NCBI RefSeq assembly: GCF_900240245.1 | Contig: NZ_OESQ01000001.1 | Coordinates: 3,188,679 to 3,252,678 of the forward strand | Source of the DNA: Lachnoclostridium edouardi | Lineage (GTDB): Bacteria > Bacillota > Clostridia > Lachnospirales > Lachnospiraceae | Direction of reading: 5' to 3' | DNA: 64,000 nt | Shown: piece by piece, positions 44,233-53,080 of the stretch | How positions within the stretch are numbered: position 1 is the first letter of the stretch | Layout of the letters: the number at the start of each line of letters is the position of its first letter | Notes under the pieces: generated by a model | What the model was told of the DNA's origin: nothing | Database searches by the model: none | What the model saw: only the letters and a program-made list of their open reading frames with translations | Translations under genes and position numbers: made by a program

Positions 44233-44529
44233 ATGGCTGAACAGGCATTAGTGCAGGCACGTATGGATAAAGAACTGAGAGACGAGGTTGCGGATATATA
44301 TGAAGCGTTGGGACTGGATATTCCAACAGCTATCCGCATGTTTTTTACACGTACAAAAATGGTAAGAGGAATTCCCTTTGATACAACGCTTCCAGAAAAG
44401 ATGATCACAAGGACAGAAGCAGCCGGGATTTTTAATGACTTGCGGATGGAAGCTTCTGATGTGCCAGAAATGTCATTGAAGGAGATTAATGATGAGATTG
44501 CGGAGGTGAGGATGGAAAGAAAGGGATGA
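44233..44529 (+). CDS. RelB/DinJ-family antitoxin (orphaned)
   Basis: The 98-residue protein has the RelB/DinJ ribbon-helix-helix start (ALVQARMDKELRDEVADIYEALGLDIPTAIRMFFTRT) and a helical toxin-binding tail. A GGAGGTAATT site precedes the ATG. Directly after its stop only a fragment of a PIN-domain protein remains, so the pair is broken. It stands alone between the kinase gene and the peptide transporter. Confidence 0.85.
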   Translation: MAEQALVQARMDKELRDEVADIYEALGLDIPTAIRMFFTRTKMVRGIPFDTTLPEKMITRTEAAGIFNDLRMEASDVPEMSLKEINDEIAEVRMERKG

Positions 44530-44629
44530 TAATTCTTACCTTGTGACGGGAAACCAGAAGCACTATCCCATAAAAGATTTTATTGTAACGCCTGCTGAGA
44601 TGGTGAAAATCCTCCAACAACATAGTTAA
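44528..44629 (+). pseudogene. C-terminal remnant of a PIN-domain toxin
   Basis: A frame starting inside the antitoxin stop codon reads DNSYLVTGNQKHYPIKDFIV and then TPAEMVKILQQHS before TAA. D-x-x-[YF]-[LI]-V-T-[GD]-N is the last conserved segment of PIN nucleases, with the catalytic Asp at the start. The first ~100 residues of the toxin are missing. Confidence 0.75.
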
Positions 44630-44756
44630 TATTATGAACACCTATGTAACCTTAGAGATAAGGCTGCACCGTTTTTTTTATACTATCGGCAATAAGAAGG
44701 CTTGCAGTATAATATGAAAGGTTCTGCATGAAAAAAGGAGGCGGAAGGATAAGAAG

Positions 44757-45692
44757 ATGAAAACATATGTAAAAAAAAGGGTGGCTGTGGCGGCAGTCTC
44801 CCTTTTAGCAGTTTTATTGCTGCTGTTTTTGTTAATGGATTTTCTGCCGGGAACGCCTTTTAATGATGAAAAGCTGGGGGCAGCTCAAATTGCTGTTCTA
44901 AAAGCAGAGTACGGTCTTGACAAACCGGTTGTTATACGTTTTTTTAATTATATAGGTCATATGATTACAGGCGATTTTGGCCTGTCTTATTCTATTGGGA
45001 AAAATATGCCGGTGGGAGAGCTGATTGCAGACAGGTTTTGGCTGTCCTTAAAGATCGGAGGCCTGGCTGTGACGGCGGGAATGGGAATTGGATTACTAAT
45101 AGGAGTGGGGGCGGCTCTTAAAAAAAATAAGGCTGCAGACTGGATTGTGGGGGCAATTACTGTTTTAGGCGTCAGTATGCCCTCTTATGTGGCGGCTTTG
45201 GCTTTTTCTTACGTGCTAGGCTTCAGAATGAAATGGTTTCCTATTTTATACCGTCCGGGCCAGCCTGGGTTTTCGGCAGTTCTGCCGGCGGCAGCATTAT
45301 CCCTTCCTATGGCTGCGGCTGTGGCCAGAACGGTCAGGGCTGAGATGATAGAGATTTTAGAATCAGATTACATGATGTTTGCCGTTAGCAGAGGAATTCC
45401 GTTTAGGCGGCGCATCTGGGTTCACGGATTAAAAAATGTAATGGTCCCGGTGATTGCAGTTGCCTCTCCTTTGGCTGCAGTGATTATGACAGGTTCTCTG
45501 GCAGTGGAAAAGGTATTTTCCATTCCAGGGGCAGGCAGCTTAATGGTAAACGCCATACAGTCTAATGACTATAATGTGACAGCGGCGTTGGCATTTTTGT
45601 ACAGCCTTCTCTATATTGGGTTTTCTCTTGTCTCAGATCTTTTATTTCAGTGGCTGAATCCCAGAATCAGATTTTGTCAGGAGGAAAAATAA
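44757..45692 (+). CDS. Oligopeptide/nickel-type ABC transporter permease (OppB/DppB)
   Basis: The 311-residue protein has the OppB/DppB layout: first helix at residues 10-30, the loop PFNDEKLGAAQIAVLKAEYGLDKPVVIRFFNYI and the binding-protein-dependent EAA loop (ESDYMMFAVSRGIPFRRRIWVHGLKN). It forms half of the pore of an import transporter. It is followed by the second permease at 1 bp, then the fused ATPase and the binding protein. Confidence 0.9.
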   Translation: MKTYVKKRVAVAAVSLLAVLLLLFLLMDFLPGTPFNDEKLGAAQIAVLKAEYGLDKPVVIRFFNYIGHMITGDFGLSYSIGKNMPVGELIADRFWLSLKIGGLAVTAGMGIGLLIGVGAALKKNKAADWIVGAITVLGVSMPSYVAALAFSYVLGFRMKWFPILYRPGQPGFSAVLPAAALSLPMAAAVARTVRAEMIEILESDYMMFAVSRGIPFRRRIWVHGLKNVMVPVIAVASPLAAVIMTGSLAVEKVFSIPGAGSLMVNAIQSNDYNVTAALAFLYSLLYIGFSLVSDLLFQWLNPRIRFCQEEK

Positions 45693-45693
45693 G

Positions 45694-46602
45694 ATGAAAA
45701 AAGAAAAGGCGGGGATTATCATTCTTCTGGCAATCTGTTTTTTGGCGTGGGCAGGGCCTGTTTTTAGCGGAAGGACTGCCTGGGAGCAGAATCTGGACAT
45801 GCAGTCTATGGCGCCCAGAGTTCCAGGCATAGAAAAGCTGGGGATTCTGGACGGACATGAGACAGTAGTCACCTCCGCAGGAACTATGAAAAGGAACAGA
45901 TACAAGGAGTCGGAGGAAGGAAAAAATACATATTACTGGTTTGGCACTGACGTGCTGGGGAGAGACATTTTTACAAGAACATGGGAGGGAGCCAGAATTT
46001 CTCTGACAGTGGCCCTTCTGGCTGTGGCGGCTGATGTTTTATTAGGCCTTGCATATGGAGCTGTCAGCGGCTATCTGGGAGGCAGAATAGATTTTGTTAT
46101 GCAGAGAATTGTGGAAATTATAAATGGTATTCCCAACTTGGTAATTGCTACAATACTTATTGTAGTTTTAAGGCCTGGAATCCCTTCCGTTATGCTTTCC
46201 ATAGGCCTTACAGGATGGATAAATATGAGCAGAACTGCCAGGGCTAAAATTATGGAAGTGAAAAATATGGATTATGTTTTGGCGGCTAAAACTCAGGGAG
46301 CAGGAACCAGATGGCTGATTACAAAAGAAATTCTGCCTAATATTGGTGGCCAGCTGGCTGTGGCGGCTTTAGTTTCCGTGCCAAATGCGATTTTTATGGA
46401 GGCATTTCTGGCTTTTATGGGGTTGGGGATTCCGGCTCCGGCCGCCTCCCTGGGAACTATGATTTACGACGGGTTTTTAGTATTTACAATTCACCCTTAT
46501 ATGGCGGCGGCGCCAGTGATTGTTTTGGCCTTTATTATGGCCGGATTCCAGCTGACGGCAGAAGGCATAAGGGACAAGCTGGATTCCAGAACAGCTTTAT
46601 AA
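45694..46602 (+). CDS. Oligopeptide-type ABC transporter permease (OppC/DppC)
   Basis: The 302-residue protein has an N-terminal anchoring helix, the extracellular stretch WFGTDVLGRDIFTRTWEGARIS typical of OppC/DppC, and the EAA loop KNMDYVLAAKTQGAGTRWLITKEILPNI. It pairs with the upstream permease. GTCAGGAGGAAAAATAAG gives a good ribosome site. Confidence 0.9.
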   Translation: MKKEKAGIIILLAICFLAWAGPVFSGRTAWEQNLDMQSMAPRVPGIEKLGILDGHETVVTSAGTMKRNRYKESEEGKNTYYWFGTDVLGRDIFTRTWEGARISLTVALLAVAADVLLGLAYGAVSGYLGGRIDFVMQRIVEIINGIPNLVIATILIVVLRPGIPSVMLSIGLTGWINMSRTARAKIMEVKNMDYVLAAKTQGAGTRWLITKEILPNIGGQLAVAALVSVPNAIFMEAFLAFMGLGIPAPAASLGTMIYDGFLVFTIHPYMAAAPVIVLAFIMAGFQLTAEGIRDKLDSRTAL

Positions 46603-46652
46603 ATTACATATATAGAATTTAGTTTTAAGGTCCAATGATAAGGGAGAATACT

Positions 46653-48209
46653 ATGAGAGAAAATCAGGCGCCTTTACTTTCAGTAAAGGGACTTTCTGTT
46701 ACTTTGCCTGCTACAAAGGGAGGCAGGGAGGAAGTGCGCATAGGCCCTATAGATTTAAATGTCCACTCAGGAGAAATCGTAGCTGTAATCGGCAGCTCAG
46801 GAACCGGAAAATCTACGTTTTTAAAAGCATTGCTTCAATTTTTGCCTGAAAAAAGCAAAGTTCAGGGAACAGTTTCCTTCTGTGATGAGGAGGGGGAGCT
46901 GGAACTGACAGGTTTAAGAAAAAAGCAGATGGAAAAACAAGTTTATGGAAAAAAAGCAGTTATGATTTTCCAGGAAACAGACAGACTTTTAGATCCGTCC
47001 ATAACTGTAGGACATCAGCTGGAGGAAGGGTTGATCTGCAGCGGACAGGCAGGGAAAAAACAGGCCTTTTTAGCTGCGGAGGCTTTGCTGGAGCAAATGG
47101 GCATGAAAAAAGAGGAAGGCTTTGGAAAAAGATATCCCCATCAAATATCAGGGGGCCAAAGGCAGAGAGTCGCTATCGCTTTAGCATTAACAGGGAATCC
47201 AAAGCTGTTAATCTGCGACGAATCTACGTCAGCTTTGGATTCAGGGACAGAAAGGGATATTTTTAATATGCTGAAAACATATTCCAGGGAAAAGAACATG
47301 GCGGTGCTTTTTGCTGTTCACGATTTAAAAGAGGCAAAAAAGGCGGACAGAGTGATTGTTATTGAGGAAGGCAGAATTGTGGAGGAGGGAAAGGCAGATC
47401 AGGTATTATTAAGCCCTGAAAGCTCCTACACAAAAAAGCTGCTTCAGGCTGCTTTCGATATGGAGGCAGGGCAGATAAGTCTTCAGGCAGAAGGCTTACA
47501 AGGTACAGAGGTTTTGCTGAAAATAAGAAATTTAAAGCAGCATTTTAAGGAAAAGGGAAAGCTGATAAAGGCAGTGGACGGAGTTTGCCTGGACATAAAA
47601 AAGGGGGAGATTTACGGGCTGATAGGAAGCTCCGGGGCAGGAAAATCCACCTTGGGAAAAACCTTGATGCTTATGTATCCGTCTGCACAGGGCAAAATCA
47701 TATTTGAAGGTAAGGAGTACAATTTTTCCAGCAAAAAACAGGAGAAAAAAGAATACTACAAAAAAGTGGCCATGGTATTCCAGGATACGGCTTCCAGCCT
47801 TAATCCCTCCAGAAAGGTAGAGGATTTAGTAGCTCAGGCCTTAGATATTCAAAAGCTGTACGCTACAAAAGAGGAGAGAAGGCAAAAGGTGAAAAAGGCA
47901 TTGGAGGCAGTGGGCCTGTCAGAAGAAATCGCCGGCTGCTATCCCCATGAGATTTCCGGAGGCCAAAGACAAAGAGTGGGAATAGCCAGGGCCATTGTCG
48001 CCGAGCCTAAATTAATTATTGTGGACGAGGGGGTCAGCGCCCTAGATCCAAAGCTTCAAAAACAAATCGCCATGGTTTTAGGTGATCTGAGGAAAAAAAC
48101 AGGGATTTCTGTTTTATTTATATCCCATGATCTGCCTGTAGTAAGCCATATTTGTGATAGAATCGGTATTTTACATCAGGGAAGGCTGATAAAGGAGGGG
48201 CGTTGGTGA
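46653..48209 (+). CDS. Fused double-domain ABC ATPase for peptide import (GsiA-like)
   Basis: The 518-residue protein joins the OppD-like and OppF-like ATPases in one chain. Domain 1 has Walker A GSSGTGKST (about residues 43-51) and signature ISGGQRQRVAIAL; domain 2 has Walker A GSSGAGKST and ISGGQRQRVGIAR with Walker B LIIVDEG. ATG 46653 is chosen behind AAGGGAGA; the ATG at 46635 lacks a site. The stop overlaps the next start by 4 bases. Confidence 0.9.
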   Translation: MRENQAPLLSVKGLSVTLPATKGGREEVRIGPIDLNVHSGEIVAVIGSSGTGKSTFLKALLQFLPEKSKVQGTVSFCDEEGELELTGLRKKQMEKQVYGKKAVMIFQETDRLLDPSITVGHQLEEGLICSGQAGKKQAFLAAEALLEQMGMKKEEGFGKRYPHQISGGQRQRVAIALALTGNPKLLICDESTSALDSGTERDIFNMLKTYSREKNMAVLFAVHDLKEAKKADRVIVIEEGRIVEEGKADQVLLSPESSYTKKLLQAAFDMEAGQISLQAEGLQGTEVLLKIRNLKQHFKEKGKLIKAVDGVCLDIKKGEIYGLIGSSGAGKSTLGKTLMLMYPSAQGKIIFEGKEYNFSSKKQEKKEYYKKVAMVFQDTASSLNPSRKVEDLVAQALDIQKLYATKEERRQKVKKALEAVGLSEEIAGCYPHEISGGQRQRVGIARAIVAEPKLIIVDEGVSALDPKLQKQIAMVLGDLRKKTGISVLFISHDLPVVSHICDRIGILHQGRLIKEGRW

Positions 48210-49840
48210 AAGTAAAAAGAATATGTCTGCGGATTTGGATTTTGACGGCTATATTAGGGGCAGGATTTTTGTGGGGCTGCCAGAGAAAAACTACTTTTTA
48301 CCAGCCCCGCCATCTCCGCCTATCCCTGGACGCAGAAATATCCACCTTAGATGCTCAGGCGGCTATGGACAGCGCTTCTTTAGAAGTAGTGGGATGTATC
48401 ATGGAAGGCCTTTATACAATAGACGGCCAGGGAAATGCAGTAAATGCCATGGCGGAAAAAACAGAGCGGTCTGAGGACGGAAAAACCTTTATATTTACTA
48501 TACGGGACAGTAAGTGGTCTGACGGAAGCCCTGTGACGGCAGATGATTTTGTGTACGGCTGGCAGAGAGCGGCAGATCCTGCCTTAGGTAATTCCAACGC
48601 TTATTTGCTGGAAGCGGCAGGTATATCCGGAAGTAAAATGGCAATCAGCGGGGAAACATCCACAGAAAATATAGGAGTAAGGGCCTTAGATGAAAGGACC
48701 CTGGAAGTGACATTAGATCATTACGTGCCTTATTTTGAAAGTATGCTGGCTTTTCCCACATTTTTCCCTGTAAAAAGGCAGTTTGTAGAACAGCAGGGGG
48801 AGCGTTACGGCTTAACGCCGGACAGCCTTTTGTATAACGGTCCCTTTGTAATGAAGGACTACAGCCCTTCGGCCACATCCTTTGCCCTTGTGAAAAATAG
48901 GAATTATTGGGACAAAGAAAATGTGGAAACAGAGATGATTACATACCAGGTTATAAAAGCCCCTCAGCAAGGGCTATTGGCCTATCAAAACGGAGATCTG
49001 GACGTGGCGGTTCTTACTGGAGAGCAGGCAGATCAGCTGAAATATGATCCGGAATACACTGTAAATTTAATCAGCTCCCTGTGGTACATTTCTCCAAATC
49101 AGAAAAGGGAGGGGTTAGATAATCTGAATCTTCGCCTGGCTTTAGCCCTGGCATTTGACCAGGAAAAGGCGGCTGAGAAGGTGATGAAGGACGGGTCTAA
49201 GGCAGCTTTTGGCCCTGTGCCTTTTGGTCTGGCAAAATGGAAGGACGGCACAGATTTTGCTGAAGGAAAGGGTTATTTAAAAACAGATAAGGAAAAGGCA
49301 GCTATGTACTGGGAGAAGGCTAAAAAGGAATTAGGACAGGAGATCACCCTCAGTCTTTTAGCCGAGGATACAGAGGTTTCTTCCCTGATGGCTCAGTATT
49401 TGCAGGCTGAAATAGAAAAAACTCTGCCTGGAGTTCACATTAAAATAGAGACTGTGCCTAAAAAAGTAAGGCTGTCCAGAATGGCAAGTGGAGATTATGA
49501 TTTGGGTCTGGTGCGCTGGGGGGCAGATTTTTCAGACCCAGAGGCATTTTTAGATATGTGGACCTCCCAGTCTCCTTATAATTACGGCTCCTGGAGCAAT
49601 AAAGAGTATGATGAATGGATAGCAAAAGCAGGGGAGGCCTTTGGCCCTGAGGAAACGGAGGAAAGGCTGAAGCTGCTTAAAAAGGCAGAAGAAAAAGTGA
49701 TGGAGGAGGCTGTTATTTTTCCAGTGTGCCAGAAAGCTTATGCTTATTTAGTCAGCAGTAAAATATCAGGGGCAGAGTTTCATCCTGTGGGAATTAACAG
49801 AATTTTCAAAAATTTGTCCTGGAACCAGGTGGACAAATAA
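48206..49840 (+). CDS. Peptide ABC transporter substrate-binding lipoprotein (OppA/DppA type)
   Basis: The 544-residue protein has a lipobox LWGC with Cys25 and an SBP family 5 fold: LRLSLDAEISTLDAQAAMDSAS, VGCIMEGLYTIDGQG, and SDGSPVTADDFVYGWQRAADP. It captures peptides outside the cell for the permeases encoded upstream. A GTG start at 48206 is used, with AGGAGGGG at a normal distance; the TTG at 48203 is too close to that site. Confidence 0.9.
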   Translation: MKVKRICLRIWILTAILGAGFLWGCQRKTTFYQPRHLRLSLDAEISTLDAQAAMDSASLEVVGCIMEGLYTIDGQGNAVNAMAEKTERSEDGKTFIFTIRDSKWSDGSPVTADDFVYGWQRAADPALGNSNAYLLEAAGISGSKMAISGETSTENIGVRALDERTLEVTLDHYVPYFESMLAFPTFFPVKRQFVEQQGERYGLTPDSLLYNGPFVMKDYSPSATSFALVKNRNYWDKENVETEMITYQVIKAPQQGLLAYQNGDLDVAVLTGEQADQLKYDPEYTVNLISSLWYISPNQKREGLDNLNLRLALALAFDQEKAAEKVMKDGSKAAFGPVPFGLAKWKDGTDFAEGKGYLKTDKEKAAMYWEKAKKELGQEITLSLLAEDTEVSSLMAQYLQAEIEKTLPGVHIKIETVPKKVRLSRMASGDYDLGLVRWGADFSDPEAFLDMWTSQSPYNYGSWSNKEYDEWIAKAGEAFGPEETEERLKLLKKAEEKVMEEAVIFPVCQKAYAYLVSSKISGAEFHPVGINRIFKNLSWNQVDK

Positions 49841-49858
49841 GCAAAAACATGGTATGAT
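49830..49858 (+). promoter_or_regulatory. Promoter of rnpB
   Basis: TGGACA (49830-49835) and TATGAT (49853-49858) are spaced by 17 bp. It overlaps the 3' end of the peptide-binding-protein gene. Confidence 0.6.
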
Positions 49859-49865
49859 AACACCG

Positions 49866-50205
49866 TTTTGAGTAAGACAAATGGTCGCTGCCGCAGGTAC
49901 GAAAGGCTGCGGGAGAGGAAAGTCCGGGCTTCACAGGGCAGGATGCCAGATAACGTCTGGCGGAGGCGACTCCAGGGACAGTGCAACAGAAATAAACCGC
50001 CGCTTATGCGGTAAGGGTGGAAAGGCAGTGTAAGAGACTACCGCCCTTCTGGTAACAGAGGGGGCACATGTAAACCCCATTTGAAGCAAGGCCGAACAGG
50101 GAGCATAAGGCGGCCCGTCTGCTCCGGGTAGGCTGCTTGAGCCTGACGGCGACGTCAGGCCTAGATAGATGACCATTCAACGACATAACCCGGCTTATCG
50201 TTTTG
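49866..50205 (+). ncRNA. rnpB: RNase P RNA (bacterial class A)
   Basis: The conserved blocks are in order: GAGGAAAGTCCGGGCT near the 5' end, CAGGGCAGGATGCC, ACAGAAATAAACCGCC, AAGGGTGGAAAGG, GTAAGAGACTACCG, GCAAGGCCGAACAGG and, near the 3' end, AGATAGATGACCATT and ATAACCCGGCTTAT. These are the P4 and pseudoknot regions of RNase P RNA. The ends are approximate, set by promoter and terminator. Confidence 0.95.
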
Positions 50206-50217
50206 CTCATAAAAAGA

Positions 50218-50272
50218 GGAGCTGGAAAATATTTCAAAGAAAGTCTTTTGAGTATTTTCCAGTTCCTTTTTT
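50218..50272 (+). terminator. Terminator of rnpB
   Basis: GGAGCTGGAAAATA (50218-50231) pairs with TATTTTCCAGTTCC (50253-50266), then TTTTTT. A long stem with T-tract just past the RNA. Confidence 0.9.
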
Positions 50273-50365
50273 CATTGTTATGAGCACTTAGTGCCTGTGT
50301 TTTAGGCACTTACGTGGGATACATGAAAAATAGTTCACGAGGTCTTTCACGAGTGTTACTATTTT

Positions 50366-51727
50366 TTATCGAATTTCTGAAAGAGCTTTTTTAAACTGAA
50401 CAGTAAATAATACTGCTGTAAAGGATACAGCCAGAAAATCTGCAATAGGCTCCGCCATATAGACGGCTGTAGTCTGGTGAGAATTTAAGATTCCAGGCAG
50501 TATATAAATCAAAGGAATCAGCAGAACAAATTTTCTCATTACAGCTACTGCAATGGAGGACTTGGCGTTGCCCAGAGAGGTAAAGGTCATTTGGCAGGCA
50601 ATCTGGATTCCGAACAGAAACATACAGGCCATGTAAATCCGCAGGGCTTTTTTTGTAAATTCCAGCAAAGCAGGGTCAGAGGTAAACATAGCCGCAAAGC
50701 CCTGGGGGAATACCATAACAAGCAGCCATAAAATAATAGAGTAGGCTAAACTGGATTTTAAAAGAAGAAAATAGGTGGATTTCACTCTGACACTGTTTCT
50801 GGCTCCATAGTTATAGCTGATAATCGGCTGGGCTCCCTGGCCTAACCCCTGAAGGGGAAGCATGGCGAACTGCATAACGCTGGTAAGTATGGTCATAGCG
50901 CCTACTGCAATATCTCCTCCGTATTTTAAAAGGGAGGAGTTAAAGCACACGGAAATCACGCTTTCACTGGCTTGCATAATAAAAACAGAAAGTCCTAAGG
51001 CCAGGCTGGGAAAAATTATTTGGCGGTGCAGGAGCAGATTTTCTTTTTTGATTTTCAGCATGGTTTTCTTTCCAAATAAAAAGCAAAGAACCCAGACGCA
51101 GGAAAATCCCTGAGAAATAATAGTGGCTAAAGCTGCTCCCTGGACGCCCATGTTCAGCCCAAATATAAAAATAGGATCTAAAATAATATTGGCCACTGCT
51201 CCGATTAATACAGAAAGCATCCCTGTTTTGGCAAAACCCTGGGCAGTGATAAAAGCGTTCATTCCCAAGGTCAGCTGAACAAAAATTGTACCTACAGCGT
51301 AAATGTTCATATAGCTGACCCCATACTCTACAGTATTTTGGCTGGCTCCAAAGGCCAAAAGCAAATCTCTGTTCCACATTAAAAGAGCGGCAGTTAAAAC
51401 AATAGATATAATAATCTGAAGGAAAAAACAGTTTCCTAAGGTTTTTTCTGCAGAAGCTTTCTCTCCCCTGCCCATAAAAATAGAGGCTCTGGGAGCGCCG
51501 CCGTTGCCCACTAAAGCGGCGAAAGCAGATACAATCATAATTAAAGGCATACAGACCCCCACTCCTGTAAGGGCCAGGGCCCCTGTATCTGGAATATGCC
51601 CAATATAAATACGGTCTACAATATTGTAAAGCATATTAATAATCTGAGCCGCCACAGTGGGAAGGGCCAGGCGCAGCAGCAAGCTGCCTACAGGCTGAGT
51701 GCCTAAAAAATCCTTTTCATCTTTCAT
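50366..51727 (-). CDS. MATE-family efflux transporter
   Basis: The 453-residue membrane protein is of the MATE family: LALPTVAAQIINMLYNIVDRIYIGHIPDTGALALTGVG for helices 1-2 and FIMQASESVISVCFNSSLLKYGGDIAVGAMTI for the second half. It overlaps the upstream MarR gene by 4 bp, so MarR very likely controls it. A drug or metabolite efflux role is likely. Confidence 0.9.
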   Translation of the reverse strand: MKDEKDFLGTQPVGSLLLRLALPTVAAQIINMLYNIVDRIYIGHIPDTGALALTGVGVCMPLIMIVSAFAALVGNGGAPRASIFMGRGEKASAEKTLGNCFFLQIIISIVLTAALLMWNRDLLLAFGASQNTVEYGVSYMNIYAVGTIFVQLTLGMNAFITAQGFAKTGMLSVLIGAVANIILDPIFIFGLNMGVQGAALATIISQGFSCVWVLCFLFGKKTMLKIKKENLLLHRQIIFPSLALGLSVFIMQASESVISVCFNSSLLKYGGDIAVGAMTILTSVMQFAMLPLQGLGQGAQPIISYNYGARNSVRVKSTYFLLLKSSLAYSIILWLLVMVFPQGFAAMFTSDPALLEFTKKALRIYMACMFLFGIQIACQMTFTSLGNAKSSIAVAVMRKFVLLIPLIYILPGILNSHQTTAVYMAEPIADFLAVSFTAVLFTVQFKKALSEIR

Positions 51728-52182
51728 AGTAAATCCCTTCCTTTCATAGCTGTCTGAGAATTTGTCATCAGACGGCGGTTTATGTGCAGAAACAGTTTTT
51801 GCTCCTCCAGGGAAATTCCCTGAAATAATTCCTGATAAAAATCCCTTTGCATGGATTTAATAGTTTGGGTAATAGGAGCAGACTTGGGGAGAAGAGTTAA
51901 ATGTACCTTCCGCCTGTCCTTGGCATCCCCGGCCCGCTGCAGCAAAGACTTTTGAATCAAAGATTCCACAGCCTGAGACACATTGCCTTTAGAAAGCATA
52001 CGCAGCTCTACAATATCCTTAGCAGTATCCTTTCCCGGATTATTGTGGAGAAAGGCAATAATATTGGCCTCAATCAGGGAAAGATTATACTGGCTGCACA
52101 CATGCTTCATCATTCCCTCGTGAAATTTTATAACGCAGCGGAGGGTCATTAAAAAATCGGTTGTATATCCCATTTTATACAC
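51724..52182 (-). CDS. MarR-family transcriptional regulator
   Basis: The 152-residue protein has the MarR winged helix: LIEANIIAFLHNNPGKDTAKDIVELRMLSKGNVSQAVESLIQKSLLQRAGDAKDRRKVHLTLLPK. The wing residues (DAKDRRKVHL) are the DNA minor-groove loop. It is transcribed with the MATE gene below, from a promoter at 52259-52286. A small inverted repeat AGAAC-N9-GTTCT at 52215-52233 sits between promoter and start, a possible operator. Confidence 0.9.
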   Translation of the reverse strand: MYKMGYTTDFLMTLRCVIKFHEGMMKHVCSQYNLSLIEANIIAFLHNNPGKDTAKDIVELRMLSKGNVSQAVESLIQKSLLQRAGDAKDRRKVHLTLLPKSAPITQTIKSMQRDFYQELFQGISLEEQKLFLHINRRLMTNSQTAMKGRDLL

Positions 52183-52258
52183 TTCCCTTTCAAATTTTTA
52201 GACAGAATCGTCTGAGAACCTTAAACTAGTTCTAAAAAAAACTATTTTACAAAGAACA

Positions 52259-52286
52259 ATTATACTCAGATTAAAAGAAAAGTCAA
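52259..52286 (-). promoter_or_regulatory. Promoter of the marR-MATE operon
   Basis: On the minus strand TTGACT (52281-52286) and TATAAT (52259-52264) are spaced by 16 bp. The inverted repeat AGAAC/GTTCT (52215-52233) lies just downstream. Confidence 0.7.
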
Positions 52287-52341
52287 GATTTGCCGGGAGG
52301 ATAGGGCGGGGAAAAACAGGGGGAAAATCTGGAAAAAATTG

Positions 52342-52370
52342 TTGACAAAAGCAGAAAAATATTTTATAAT
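52342..52370 (+). promoter_or_regulatory. Promoter of tRNA-Leu(CAG), right copy
   Basis: TTGACA (52342-52347) and TATAAT (52365-52370), spacing 17 bp, 40 bp before the tRNA. Confidence 0.85.
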
Positions 52371-52410
52371 AAGATTCGTTGTCAGAACAGAAAAGGACAA
52401 TCAGTTATAT

Positions 52411-52494
52411 GCAGAAGTGGCGGAATTGGCAGACGCGCACGGTTCAGGTCCGTGTGGTAGCGATACCGTGAGAGTTCGAGTCTCTTCTTCTGCA
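52411..52494 (+). tRNA. tRNA-Leu (anticodon CAG), second identical copy
   Basis: 84-nt class II tRNA identical over all 84 bases to the minus-strand tRNA at 5031-5114. Acceptor GCAGAAG/CTTCTGC, discriminator A, no CCA encoded. Confidence 0.95.
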
Positions 52495-52503
52495 GGCGGA
52501 ATT

Positions 52504-52542
52504 CCTGTTTTGCAGACTTAGGTCTGTGAAGCAGGTTTTTTT
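52504..52542 (+). terminator. Terminator of the right tRNA-Leu
   Basis: CCTG and CAGAC pair with GTCTG and CAGG around TTAG, followed by TTTTTTT. Confidence 0.8.
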
Positions 52543-52572
52543 AAATTCATAGAAAAATACATTTTGCAAATC

Positions 52573-52629
52573 AAAAAGCGCTGCAAAGATACCAGAAAAG
52601 CTGACTGGTTATTTTGCGGCGCTTTCAAA
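52573..52629 (-). terminator. Terminator of pyrBI
   Basis: AAAGCGCTGCAAA and ACCAG pair with CTGGT and TTTGCGGCGCTTT, with T-rich sequence on the minus strand. It lies 26 bp past the pyrI stop. Confidence 0.75.
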
Positions 52630-52654
52630 AAATTTCTAAATAAAACCGTCCTGT

Positions 52655-53080
52655 TTATTTTCCGTATTTTTCATCACAATATTTGCAGCGGTATACTTCC
52701 CTTTCAGGGTCAGCCAGATAGAAGATATGGGGCAGCTCCTGCTCAATAGAAGTAATACATCTTGGGTTTTTGCAGTGAATTACATTAGTTAAAGTTTTAG
52801 GAAGCTTTAAGGAACGCTTTTCTACAATCTGATTATCCCTGATAATATTTACTGTAATATTGTGGTCCACATATCCTAAAATATCCAGATCTAAGGCATC
52901 CAGACTGCCTTCGATTTTAATAATATCTTTTCTTCCCATTTTGCTGCTGCGGGCATTTTTAATAATCGCAATCTGGCATTCCAGATTTTTAAGTCCCAGG
53001 TAGTGATAAATATCCATACTTTTTCCTGCCTGAATATGATCCAGCACAATGCCCTCCCTTAATCCGCTGATATTTAACAT
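52655..53080 (-). CDS. pyrI: Aspartate carbamoyltransferase regulatory chain PyrI
   Basis: The 141-residue protein has the PyrI allosteric domain ([19 protein letters not shown]) and a zinc domain with four Cys, CKNPRC and CKYC, which docks on PyrB. It binds CTP and ATP to tune the catalytic chain. It overlaps pyrB by 7 bp. Its presence next to pyrB shows the E. coli-type holoenzyme. Confidence 0.95.
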   Translation of the reverse strand: MLNISGLREGIVLDHIQAGKSMDIYHYLGLKNLECQIAIIKNARSSKMGRKDIIKIEGSLDALDLDILGYVDHNITVNIIRDNQIVEKRSLKLPKTLTNVIHCKNPRCITSIEQELPHIFYLADPEREVYRCKYCDEKYGK

